7,513 nucleotides of DNA from UBA668 sp966112835. GTDB lineage: Bacteria > Actinomycetota > Acidimicrobiia > Acidimicrobiales > Ilumatobacteraceae. A program made the translations under genes and the position numbers. Shown here one piece after another: positions 1-7,014 of the stretch. The stretch lies in assembly GCA_966112835.1 (NCBI GenBank), contig CBHWEI010000203.1:1-7513 (forward strand), read 5' to 3'. The notes beneath the pieces are model-generated. The model had not been told where the DNA came from. It did not search any database and was given only the letters and a program-made list of their open reading frames with translations. Numbering within the stretch: the stretch's first letter is position 1; each line of letters opens with the position of its first letter.

Positions 1-32
1 CCGGTGGTCTGGGTGAGCGGCTTCGTGGCCAT
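1..32 (-). CDS. rpsI: 30S ribosomal protein S9, N-terminal start (partial)
   Basis: Only the first ten full codons and two further bases are inside the window, reading MATKPLTQTT and then most probably G. This suits the start of S9, where a short variable lead runs into the conserved TGRRKxAVARV block just past the edge. The call rests mainly on position: 26 nt downstream of rplM on the same strand, the near-universal rplM-rpsI order. AGGT lies 8 nt before the ATG. S9 is a small-subunit head protein whose C-terminal tail reaches the P site. Confidence 0.85.
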   Translation of the reverse strand, partial: MATKPLTQTT

Positions 33-58
33 GTTCGTCTACCTAATGCCTTTGGTGC

Positions 59-508
59 TCAGCGGGCCTTGGCCGCGGGGATCTCGAGTGCGACGGGGTT
101 CTGCGCAGCGTGCGGGTGCTCGGGGCCGGCGTAGACCTTGAGCTTCTTGATCTGCTGACGGCCGAGCGGGCCGTGGGGCAGCATGCCCTTCACGCTGTTG
201 CGCACCGCCTGGGCGGCGTCGCGGCCCAGGAGCTCCTGGTACGTCTCGCTCTTGATGCCGCCGGGGTAGCCGGTGTGGCGCCACACGCGCTTGGCGCTGG
301 CCTTGCCCTTGGTGAGGACCACCTTGTCGGCGTTCACGATGATGACGTGGTCACCCGTGTCGATGTGGGGTGCGAACGTCGGCTTGTGCTTGCCGCGCAG
401 GACGCGAGCGGCCTCGGTGCACAGACGCCCGAGCACCATGCCCTCGGCGTCGATGACGTGCCATGCGCGGGTGATCTCGCTGGCCTTCGGTGAATACGTG
501 GTGCTCAT
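59..508 (-). CDS. rplM: 50S ribosomal protein L13
   Basis: L13 is an early-assembling 23S rRNA binding protein of the large subunit. The 149-residue product has the normal length and order of conserved blocks: RAWHVIDAEGMVLGRL at 14-29, the LRGKHKPTFAPHIDTGDHV core at 37-55, KRVWRHTGYPGG at 73-84, and the family signature at 106-130 (VKGMLPHGPLG, then LKVYAGPEHPH). The ATG at 508 is preceded by GAAGG 7 nt upstream. rpsI begins 26 nt after its stop, the widespread rplM-rpsI pair. Transcription probably starts at the promoter in the upstream gap. Confidence 0.98.
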   Translation of the reverse strand: MSTTYSPKASEITRAWHVIDAEGMVLGRLCTEAARVLRGKHKPTFAPHIDTGDHVIIVNADKVVLTKGKASAKRVWRHTGYPGGIKSETYQELLGRDAAQAVRNSVKGMLPHGPLGRQQIKKLKVYAGPEHPHAAQNPVALEIPAAKAR

Positions 509-563
509 CTACGAACCTTCGAACATGCGGGCCACCCGGGGGGCGGCTCCGAGGAACCGTGCA

Positions 564-593
564 ATGATACGGGCTTCGCGAGGGCAACGACAA
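564..593 (-). promoter_or_regulatory. Putative promoter of rplM-rpsI
   Basis: In the 141-nt gap between truA and rplM, the minus strand carries TTGTCG (593-588) and TATCAT (569-564; 5 of 6 matches to TATAAT), spaced by 18 nt. A start near 557 would give a leader of about 50 nt. It is the only good TANNNT element I see in the gap, and a promoter is expected here since rplM-rpsI is normally its own unit. Confidence 0.6.
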
Positions 594-632
594 TCGACCG
601 GCACCGAAAGCCGCGCGAAACCGGCGCGAACG

Positions 633-646
633 GCCCGGAAACGGGC
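633..646 (-). terminator. Weak hairpin just after truA
   Basis: A 5-bp perfect stem (GCCCG/CGGGC) with a TTTC loop starts 3 nt beyond the truA stop. No U-run follows, so it may be a 3'-end-stabilising or Rho-assisted end rather than an intrinsic terminator. More GC-rich inverted sequence follows at about 600-630. Confidence 0.3.
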
Positions 647-649
647 TGA

Positions 650-1579
650 TCAGGTGACCGTGAGGGGCTGCGGACCGGTGTCGTCGGCCACTTCGGGCGG
701 CAACGCGGGCCGCAGGATGGGTCCCGACGGGTCGAGCGGCTCGCCCTGGGGCGGCGCGAACCCGGCCCGGCGACGGCGCGGCGGCTCGACACCGGCCTCG
801 GGATAGCCCACCTCCCACAGCACCAGTCCGTGCGGTGGCGCCACGGCGCCGGCTGCCTGACGGTCCTGCTCGAGCAGGACGCCACGGATGTCGCCGGCCT
901 TCAACTTGCCAAGACCCACCTCCACCAGCGTGCCGACGATGGAGCGCACCATCTGGTGGCAGAAGGCGTTGGCGCGGATCTCGAACCGCAGCAGCCCGGG
1001 CTCGCCCTGCACCCGGTCGTCGGCAACGTGGTGCCATTCGGCGCTGATGACCCGGCGGCGCATGGACGGCGCGGTCATGCCCTCGGCCACCTTGGGCCGG
1101 CGGCAGAACGACGAGAAGTCGTGCTCGCCGATGAGCGGGTCGCACGCCAACTGCATGGCCCACAGGTTCAGCGGCTGTGGCACGTGCCACGCGGTGGTGG
1201 CACGGAACGGGTCGGGCACCGGGGCGTTCAGCACGTCGTACCGGTAGTGCCGCCAGAGTGCGCTGAACCGGGCGCTGAACTCGGGGTCGTCGGTCCATGC
1301 CGCGTCGCGGACCGAGATGGACGGAGCGAGCATGCGGTTCAGGCGGCGCTGCAGGTCGCCGAGCGAGAAGTCGGCCGGCAGGTCCAGGCTGACCACCTGC
1401 CCCCACCCGTGCACGCCCGCGTCGGTGCGGCCCGCGCCGACCGGGGCCACATCGCTGCGGACGATCTTCTCGATGGCCGCGCGGAGGTCGCCCATGACGG
1501 TGCGCACCCCGTCGGCCTCGGCGAATCCGCGGAACTCGGTGCCCACGTACGCGACGGTGAGCCGGGCACGACGGAACAT
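650..1579 (-). CDS. truA: tRNA pseudouridine(38-40) synthase TruA
   Basis: TruA converts uridines 38-40 of the tRNA anticodon stem to pseudouridine. The 309-residue protein shows the N-terminal TruA opening (RLTVAYVGTEFRGFAE, about 6-21) and the catalytic motif GRTDAGVHG at 50-58, with D53 as the nucleophile. It also has FSARFSALWRHYRY at 101-114 and the C-terminal FEIRANAFCHQMVRSIVGTL at 199-218. The core is complete by about residue 260 (HGLVLWEVGYP). A proline- and arginine-rich tail of about 49 residues then follows, longer than most TruA, without recognisable domain features. The ATG stands 9 nt after the dacB stop with only a poor Shine-Dalgarno, so coupled translation from dacB is likely. 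In many actinobacteria truA directly follows rplQ; here the phosphate and dacB genes lie between them. Confidence 0.97.
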   Translation of the reverse strand: MFRRARLTVAYVGTEFRGFAEADGVRTVMGDLRAAIEKIVRSDVAPVGAGRTDAGVHGWGQVVSLDLPADFSLGDLQRRLNRMLAPSISVRDAAWTDDPEFSARFSALWRHYRYDVLNAPVPDPFRATTAWHVPQPLNLWAMQLACDPLIGEHDFSSFCRRPKVAEGMTAPSMRRRVISAEWHHVADDRVQGEPGLLRFEIRANAFCHQMVRSIVGTLVEVGLGKLKAGDIRGVLLEQDRQAAGAVAPPHGLVLWEVGYPEAGVEPPRRRRAGFAPPQGEPLDPSGPILRPALPPEVADDTGPQPLTVT

Positions 1580-1588
1580 GCCTGCAGC

Positions 1589-3031
1589 CTAGGCGGGCAC
1601 CGCCACGGGCAGTGGTGCGAGTGCGTCGGCCGAGGGTGCGGTGGTGGTGGCCAGCAGCAGTTGGGCGAGTGCGTCCCACGGTCCGGCGAACGACCCGGCG
1701 GTGGGGCCGTTCAGGATGAGCACGAACGCCACCTCGCCGCCGTCCGGCAACGGCATGTAGCCACACAGCGCCTTCACGCCCGACAGACTGCCGGTCTTGG
1801 CCTGCAACACGCCCTTCAGGCCGTCCTGTTCGAACTTGCCCTCCAACGTCGAGCCGTCCTGCCCGGCGCGGGCCAGGCCGCTGCCCACCACGTCGGTGCT
1901 GCTGCCGCGCTGCAGCACGCGCAACAGGCCGTCGCAGGTGATGCGGTTCTCGCGCGACAGGCCCGAGCCGTCGGTGAGCACGAACTGCTCGGCGGGCACA
2001 CCCCACTCGACCATCCGGGCGCCGATGGTCTGCAGCCCGGCGTCGCGGGTGCCCTGCTTCGCGCTGACCACGCCGATCTCCTTCACCAGCATCTCGGCGG
2101 TGAGGTTGTCGCTGGTGGCCAACATCTCGTTGACGATGTCGGACAGCGGCGCCGACGTGACCGTGGCCAGCACCCCGGCGTCGGCCGGGGCGGTGCCCGG
2201 AGTGCTCTCGCCGCCCACGGCGATGCCGCGGTCGCGCAGCAGCCGGCGGAACGTCTGCGCCGCGCTGCGGGCAGGGTCGGATGCGATGCCGCCCGACTGG
2301 CTGATCGAGTCGTTCACCACCAGCGCACCCACGGGCACGCCGTCGATGGTGGCGTTGATGGCGTCGGACCAGCCGGGCGGGTGGCGCTCGTCGTCGTAGC
2401 GCGTCCCGTCGCCCACCACGCTGCCGGTGATGCGGGTGACGCCCGCCGACGCGAGCGAGTCGGCCAACGCCTCGATGCTGGTGGTGTGGATGGGCGGCCG
2501 CTTCCGGGTGGCCGAGGCCTCGGTGTACCACTGCTCGCTGAGCACGGGGTCGCCGCCGCCCACCAGGTACACGTCGCCGTCGACGATGCCGTCGGTGGGG
2601 TTGGGGCCGACCACCTTCGTGGTGAACACGGTGCCGGCGCCGAGCACCTCCACCGCTGCCGTGGCCGTGACCACCTTCAGGTTGCTGGCCGGGATGACCT
2701 GCACGCCGCCGTTCGTGGCCACCAGCGGCTCGTCACCCAGGCCCACCGACAGGCACGACTGCGCGTCGATCGCGGCCATCAGCGGTTGGGCAGCGGCGTC
2801 GAGCACGTCGGCTCGGCGGGCGGCGGCCAAGGGTGTTGGCGCCCGGCGCACCGACAGCAGCGGCGTGGGCAACGGCGCAGGCAGCACCGGTGCGAGCGTG
2901 GACGACGTGGCGGGCACCGACACACCCTCGGCGCGGCCGTCGGCGAACACGAACAGCGCGGCGAGCGCGACAGCCGGCACCGCGGCGCAGACGGCCAGCA
3001 CGGCCAGGGGATGTCGGGCGCGTCGCGGCAC
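1589..3031 (-). CDS. dacB: D-alanyl-D-alanine carboxypeptidase/endopeptidase, PBP4 (DacB) type
   Basis: A peptidase family S13 penicillin-binding protein that trims or cleaves peptidoglycan stem peptides outside the membrane. The 480-residue product has a signal peptide or anchor at about 1-30 (basic MPRRARH then a hydrophobic run). A Pro/Ala/Thr-rich linker follows (about 36-70), then the catalytic domain. All three active-site motifs are present: S116-N-L-K119 (in PASNLKV), SDN at 307-309 and KTG at 412-414. The family blocks LVGGGDPVL (156-164) and DGSGLSR (354-360) are also present. The GTG start is the first possible one, since an in-frame TGA lies three codons upstream; its Shine-Dalgarno is weak. 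It follows the small membrane protein gene by 38 nt with no visible terminator, and truA follows 9 nt after its stop, so read-through from the phosphate operon is likely. Confidence 0.95.
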   Translation of the reverse strand: MPRRARHPLAVLAVCAAVPAVALAALFVFADGRAEGVSVPATSSTLAPVLPAPLPTPLLSVRRAPTPLAAARRADVLDAAAQPLMAAIDAQSCLSVGLGDEPLVATNGGVQVIPASNLKVVTATAAVEVLGAGTVFTTKVVGPNPTDGIVDGDVYLVGGGDPVLSEQWYTEASATRKRPPIHTTSIEALADSLASAGVTRITGSVVGDGTRYDDERHPPGWSDAINATIDGVPVGALVVNDSISQSGGIASDPARSAAQTFRRLLRDRGIAVGGESTPGTAPADAGVLATVTSAPLSDIVNEMLATSDNLTAEMLVKEIGVVSAKQGTRDAGLQTIGARMVEWGVPAEQFVLTDGSGLSRENRITCDGLLRVLQRGSSTDVVGSGLARAGQDGSTLEGKFEQDGLKGVLQAKTGSLSGVKALCGYMPLPDGGEVAFVLILNGPTAGSFAGPWDALAQLLLATTTAPSADALAPLPVAVPA

Positions 3032-3069
3032 GGTCGCTCAGGCTAGAGCGGCGCCGGGCCAGGTTGCCG

Positions 3070-3254
3070 TCAACGATGGGTGCGGTGGCGTGACCAGTGG
3101 TCGAGCCACGAGAGGATGCCCAGGATGATGAGCGCGGCGATGAGCACGATGGGCGTGCGCGCCAGCCACACGTGCTTCGGGTCGTCGGGCAGCATCGGGA
3201 TGAGCAGCGCCGACACGACGGCCGACACGAAGAAGAACACGGCACGACGGTCGA

Positions 3255-3258
<4 letters not shown>
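3070..3258 (-). CDS. Small two-helix membrane protein, unknown function
   Basis: I do not recognise a named family. The 62-residue product starts at a GTG that overlaps the pit TGA as GTGA (4-nt overlap), with AGGTG 5 nt upstream, a strong arrangement for coupled translation. It has a short basic N-terminus (VIDRRA), a hydrophobic helix at about 7-22, a polar loop at about 23-36 (MLPDDPKHVWLART), a second helix at about 37-51, and a basic, His/Arg-rich tail (DHWSRHRTHR). Both ends probably face the cytosol, by the positive-inside rule. Codon use and GC match its neighbours. Coupling to pit suggests an accessory or stabilising subunit of the phosphate permease, but this is context only. The longer frame upstream is a shadow of pit. 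Confidence 0.75.
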
Positions 3259-4268
<1,010 letters not shown>

Positions 4269-4270
4269 GG

Positions 4271-4888
4271 TCAGGCGTGCTTCACCGCGATGGACTGCAC
4301 CTCGTCGCTCGCGTCCTCGACGGCGTCGATGGCGCCCTCGATGGACTCGACGACGTCCTTCCAACGGAGGATGTCGAGTGCGTCGTGCCGGCCGCTGAAC
4401 AGCTCGGCCATGACCTTGCGGTACTGGGTGTCGGCCTCGCTCTCGAGGCGTTCGATCTCGTCGATGATGGGGTTCAGGTCGCGCAGCGTGCGCAGGCCGG
4501 CCACCAGAGCGACGTTCTTCGCGGTGATGTCGCACAGCAGGCGCAGCAGCTCGTCGATGCCCGGCAGCGGCGTGCGGATGTTGTGCTGGAACGCGTTGTC
4601 GGCCGCGGCGCGCATCTCGTCGAGCACGTCGTCGAGCGCGTTGGCCAACGACTGGATGTCCTCGCGGTCGAAGGGGGTGACGATGGAGTGCTCGAGGTTG
4701 TTGCGCACCTCGCGCAGCACCGCGTCGGCCTGCTTCTCGGCGGCGACGACGGCCTCGACCTGCTCGGCCGACAGCGGCAACGACGTGATGAGCGACGACA
4801 GCACCACGGCCGTGTCAGCGGCGATCTGCGCCTGCTGATCGAACATGGGATAGAAGCTCTCGTCACGTGGGATGAGTCGGAAGCGCAT
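4271..4888 (-). CDS. DUF47 family PhoU-like protein, partner of the phosphate permease
   Basis: The 205-residue cytosolic, largely helical protein belongs to the DUF47 (PhoU-related) family, commonly encoded next to PiT transporters and thought to modulate them. It has the usual family length when started at 4888, with the characteristic N-terminus MRFRLIPRDESFYPMFDQQA. Acidic repeats recall the PhoU metal-binding ExxxD helices: EKQAD at 51-55, TPFDREDIQ at 71-79, ESEAD at 149-153, and a C-terminal helix with DAVEDASDE at about 188-196. The next gene, pit, starts 2 nt after its TGA, so the two are coupled. The frame is also open upstream into rplQ, but its own ribosome binding site, promoter-like sequence and the preceding terminator support a separate gene. 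Regulatory control of pit is inferred from family context, not shown. Confidence 0.88.
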   Translation of the reverse strand: MRFRLIPRDESFYPMFDQQAQIAADTAVVLSSLITSLPLSAEQVEAVVAAEKQADAVLREVRNNLEHSIVTPFDREDIQSLANALDDVLDEMRAAADNAFQHNIRTPLPGIDELLRLLCDITAKNVALVAGLRTLRDLNPIIDEIERLESEADTQYRKVMAELFSGRHDALDILRWKDVVESIEGAIDAVEDASDEVQSIAVKHA

Positions 4889-4891
4889 GGG

Positions 4892-4898
4892 TCCTTCT
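4892..4898 (-). promoter_or_regulatory. Ribosome binding site of the DUF47 gene
   Basis: AGAAGGA lies 3 nt before the ATG at 4888. It decides the start of the DUF47 gene inside the longer open frame that comes from rplQ, and supports DUF47 being initiated independently. Confidence 0.7.
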
Positions 4899-4922
4899 GA
4901 GCGGTCGGAGGAGACGCGCGGC

Positions 4923-4950
4923 ACTCTATTCCACGGTGAACACCCGGCAA
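4923..4950 (-). promoter_or_regulatory. Putative sigma70-like promoter of the DUF47-pit operon
   Basis: TTGCCG (4950-4945) and TAGAGT (4928-4923) are separated by 16 nt, each matching 4 of 6 consensus bases. A start near 4916 would give a leader of about 28 nt containing the DUF47 ribosome binding site. It lies just after the rplQ terminator and overlaps the GTTCACC repeats. The box matches are modest, and position is the main support. Confidence 0.45.
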
Positions 4951-4963
4951 CAAAAGGGTGAAC
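4931..4963 (-). promoter_or_regulatory. Putative PHO box (two GTTCACC units in an 11-nt register)
   Basis: On the minus strand GTTCACC occurs at 4963-4957 and again at 4941-4935, exactly 22 nt apart, that is two 11-nt periods. The intervening unit (TGTTGCC, 4952-4946) is degenerate, matching 3 of 7 positions. The PhoP PHO box known from Streptomyces is built of 11-nt direct-repeat units with a GTTCACC-like core, and the genes directly downstream encode DUF47 and a PiT phosphate permease. The repeat and spacing are seen directly; binding by a PhoP/RegX3-type regulator is inferred. The downstream unit lies between the putative -35 and -10, a position more suggestive of repression than activation. 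Confidence 0.65.
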
Positions 4964-4965
4964 GG

Positions 4966-5006
4966 AAGGAAAACGACGAAGGGCGCCGTCCGTGCGGACG
5001 GCCCCC
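4966..5006 (-). terminator. Rho-independent terminator after rplQ
   Basis: On the minus strand a 7-bp perfect GC-rich stem (GCCGTCC pairing with GGACGGC) closes a 4-nt loop. It is extended outward by a single mismatch and three more G-C pairs (5006-4981). It is followed directly by the U-rich run TTCGTCGTTTTCC. This is the expected place to end the S13-alpha operon, about 20 nt past the end of L17 homology. Oddly, it sits inside an open reading frame because rplQ lacks a stop. Confidence 0.8.
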
Positions 5007-5026
5007 AACGGCCGGGTCGTCGGTGC

Positions 5027-5398
5027 TCCGACGAGCTCGCCGCGAGCCATCGGAGCGTTGTCGCCCAGGGGCGGTCCGAGCTTCAGGATGCGCAGGTAGC
5101 CACCGTTGCGCGCTTCGTAGCGCGGAGCGACGTCGTTGACCAGCTTGTGGGTCATCTCCTTGTCGCCCAGGTATCCCTGGATCTGGCGGATGCGGTGCAC
5201 GCGCATCGGGCCCTCTTCCTGAGCCTTCTTCGCCTTCGTGATGAGCTTCTCGGCGATGGGGCGCAGGGCCTTGGCCTTGGCCTCGGTGGTGACGATCGCC
5301 TCGGCGGCGATGAGCGATGCGGCCAGGTTGGCCATCATCAGCTTCTGGTGTTGCGAGCTGCCGCCGAAGTTGCGGGCCCGGCGAGGGGTTGCAGGCAT
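5027..5398 (-). CDS. rplQ: 50S ribosomal protein L17, stop codon missing
   Basis: L17 is a large-subunit protein near the exit-tunnel region. The N-terminus (MPATPRRARNFGGSSQHQKLMMANLAASL) and the conserved block at about 97-120 (GGYLRILKLGPPLGDNAPMA) identify it clearly. Homology ends at about residue 123 (ELV), where L17 would stop or carry a short tail. Instead the next codon is GGA (5029-5027) and the frame stays open for 47 linker residues and then all of the DUF47 gene, to 4271. The end given here marks the limit of L17 homology, not a stop. Two positions near the end look unusual: proline where Arg/Lys is common before the LGD, and glycine where PMAxIELV normally has isoleucine. A strong AGGAG lies 9 nt before the ATG. 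Gene identity is sure; its true 3' end is not. Confidence 0.9.
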
Positions 5399-5425
5399 TT
5401 CGTGTCTCTCCTAGTACTTCTCTGC

Positions 5426-6358
5426 TCAGCCGCGCAGCGTCAGGCCGCGCTCGTCGAGCTTCTGCTTCACTTCGTCGAGGCTCTTCTGCCCGAAGTTGGT
5501 GATGTTCAGCAGGTCGTCCTCGGTCTTGGTGAGCAGCTCGCCCACCGTGTTGATCTGGGCGCGCTTCAGGCAGTTGCGCGGGCGCTCCGACAGATCGAGG
5601 TCCTCGATGGGCAGGTCCAGGTCGGGCGAGGTGTTGGCCGTGCTGGCCACTTCGCCGAGGGCCAGACCCTGGGGCTCGTCGCTGAGGTTGGCGATGAGGT
5701 CGACGAGCGAACGCAGCGTGTCGCCGGCCGAGGCCAGGGCCTCGCGGGGCTCGATGCTGCCGTCGGTCTCGATGTCGATCTCGAGGCGCTCGTAGTTGGT
5801 GTTCTGCTCGACGCGGGTGGGCTCGATGCTGAACATGACGCGGCGCACGGGCGAGAAGATGGCGTCGACCGGGATGACACCGATGACGCGGTTCTGGCTG
5901 TCGCGGTCGCTGGACAAGTAGCCACGGCCACGGCTGACCGTGAGGTCCATGGCCAGGCGTGCCTTGCCGTTCAGCGTGGCGATGTGGAGGTCCTTGTTCA
6001 GGATCTCGACCTCGCTCGGGCACTTGATGTCGGCAGCGGTGATCTCGGCCGGGCCGCGCACGTCGAGGCGCAGGGTGACGTCGTCCTCGGACGTGCTGGT
6101 GAGCACGATGTCCTTGATGTTGAGGATGATGTCGGTGACGTCCTCGGCGATGCCGGCGATGGTGTCGAACTCGTGCAGCGCATCGTCGAAACGGACGGTG
6201 GTGATGGCCGCGCCGGGGATGCTGCTGAGCAGCATGCGGCGGAGCGAGTTACCGATGGTGTGGCCGTAGCCGGGCTCGAGGGGACTGATGGCGAACCGCT
6301 GACGGTTGCCGCTGGCCTCTTCGAGCGCTTCGACGGTGGGACGAGGGATGACGAGCAT
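5426..6358 (-). CDS. rpoA: DNA-directed RNA polymerase subunit alpha
   Basis: Alpha dimerises to nucleate RNA polymerase assembly, and its C-terminal domain contacts UP-element DNA and activators. The frame is open to 6490, but the start is set at the ATG at 6358: it gives the usual N-terminus (MLVIPRPTVEAL) and a 310-residue protein of normal length, and AGAGG stands 8 nt upstream. The N-terminal domain covers about 1-230, with the dimerisation signature EPGYGHTIGNSLRRMLLSS at 28-46. An acidic linker (about 240-257) leads to the C-terminal domain at about 258-310. In it, R259, N262 and K265 (in RPRNCLK) match E. coli R265, N268 and K271, and G290, K292 and S293 match G296, K298 and S299, so the DNA-binding surface looks intact. 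It lies 34 nt after rpsD and 27 nt before rplQ. Confidence 0.98.
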   Translation of the reverse strand: MLVIPRPTVEALEEASGNRQRFAISPLEPGYGHTIGNSLRRMLLSSIPGAAITTVRFDDALHEFDTIAGIAEDVTDIILNIKDIVLTSTSEDDVTLRLDVRGPAEITAADIKCPSEVEILNKDLHIATLNGKARLAMDLTVSRGRGYLSSDRDSQNRVIGVIPVDAIFSPVRRVMFSIEPTRVEQNTNYERLEIDIETDGSIEPREALASAGDTLRSLVDLIANLSDEPQGLALGEVASTANTSPDLDLPIEDLDLSERPRNCLKRAQINTVGELLTKTEDDLLNITNFGQKSLDEVKQKLDERGLTLRG

Positions 6359-6392
6359 GTGCGTTGCCTCTGGTGCGGGGAAGGTGGCCGGA

Positions 6393-7010
6393 TTACTTCG
6401 AGTACAACTCGACGATGAGCGATTCGCGCACGGGCACGTCGATGTGCTCGCGCTGGGGAAGGTCGCGAACCGTGACCTGCTTCCCACCATCGCCCGTCTC
6501 GAGCCAACCCACGACCGAGCGGTCGAGGACGTCGAGGTTGTGCTGGATGACGATCATGTCGCGGGCCTTCGGGGACAACGAGACGACGTCGCCCTTCTTC
6601 ACGCGATAGCTGCGGATGTCGACGCGCTTGCCGTTGACCTGGATGAGGCCGTGGCTGACGAACTGACCGGCCTGCGGGCGGGTGCTGGCCCAACCGGCGC
6701 GGTAGACGATGTTGTCGAGGCGCTGCTCGAGCAGGCGCAGCAGGTTCTCACCCGTGGGGCCCTGCAGACGCACGGCCTCTTCGTAGGTGTTGCGGAACTG
6801 ACGCTCGAGGACGCAGTAGATGTACTTCGCCTTCTGCTTCTCCTGCAGCTGGGCCAGGTACTCGCTGCCGGCGTTGCGGCGACGGGTGCGGCCATGGGCG
6901 CCGGGAGGGAAGGGACGACGATCCAGCGCCTTGCGGCCCTTCTCGTTCTCGTAGATGTTGATGCCGAGGCGACGCGAGACGCGCACCTTCGGTCCGGTGT
7001 AGCGAGCCAT
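6393..7010 (-). CDS. rpsD: 30S ribosomal protein S4
   Basis: S4 is a primary 16S rRNA binding and assembly protein; in some bacteria it also represses its own operon. The open frame extends upstream to 7070, but the start is placed at the ATG at 7010. The protein then begins MARYTGPKVRVSRRLG as the family does, and an AGGA motif lies 9 nt upstream. The product is 205 residues. The N-terminal part (1-90) carries the conserved RKALDRRPFPPGAHG; the S4 RNA-binding domain follows, with RLDNIVYRAGWA at about 97-108 and SHGLIQVNGKRVDI at 119-132. It ends VRESLIVELYSK. It has a single cysteine (C66), so it is the zinc-free form lacking the N-terminal Cys cluster. The S4 leader target, if any, was not identified. 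Confidence 0.97.
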   Translation of the reverse strand: MARYTGPKVRVSRRLGINIYENEKGRKALDRRPFPPGAHGRTRRRNAGSEYLAQLQEKQKAKYIYCVLERQFRNTYEEAVRLQGPTGENLLRLLEQRLDNIVYRAGWASTRPQAGQFVSHGLIQVNGKRVDIRSYRVKKGDVVSLSPKARDMIVIQHNLDVLDRSVVGWLETGDGGKQVTVRDLPQREHIDVPVRESLIVELYSK

Positions 7011-7014
7011 GTGA

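Larger units (their letters stand above)
4271..5398 (-). other. Uninterrupted 375-codon frame joining L17 and DUF47
   Basis: From the rplQ ATG to the DUF47 TGA the frame contains no stop: L17 (residues 1-123), a 47-residue low-complexity linker (124-170), then DUF47 (171-375). The linker DNA contains the terminator hairpin, two PHO-box-like repeats, a promoter-like sequence and a Shine-Dalgarno motif. That mix suggests intergenic DNA read through by accident rather than a designed protein linker. I know of no established L17-DUF47 fusion family. An automatic gene caller could well report this as one protein. I favour two genes with a lost or miscalled rplQ stop. Confidence 0.7.

Noticed and set aside
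351..2531. A 726-codon minus-strand frame across dacB, truA and rplM
   Set aside because: It runs out of frame through three well-supported genes and its translation is Arg/His/Gly-rich noise.
830..3046. A 738-codon open frame on the plus strand opposite truA and dacB
   Set aside because: It is antisense to two genes with intact catalytic motifs. Its translation is compositionally odd (His/Ala/Gly/Val/Arg-rich) with no recognisable domain; long antisense frames are expected in GC-rich coding DNA.
3032..3069. Possible separate promoter or terminator between the small membrane gene and dacB
   Set aside because: The 38-nt gap has a GGCGCC palindrome but no stem with a U-run and no TANNNT box with a matching -35; there is nothing I can support.
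4958..6418. A 486-codon open frame on the plus strand opposite rplQ and rpoA
   Set aside because: It is the mirror of two conserved genes, rich in Val/Asp/Leu/Gly repeats produced by antisense codon bias, with no protein family resemblance.
6359..6490. Upstream extension of rpoA to an earlier ATG at 6490
   Set aside because: The extra 44 residues are Ser/Thr/Pro-rich, overlap rpsD by about 100 nt and have no homology to alpha; the ATG at 6358 has a good ribosome binding site and the family N-terminus.
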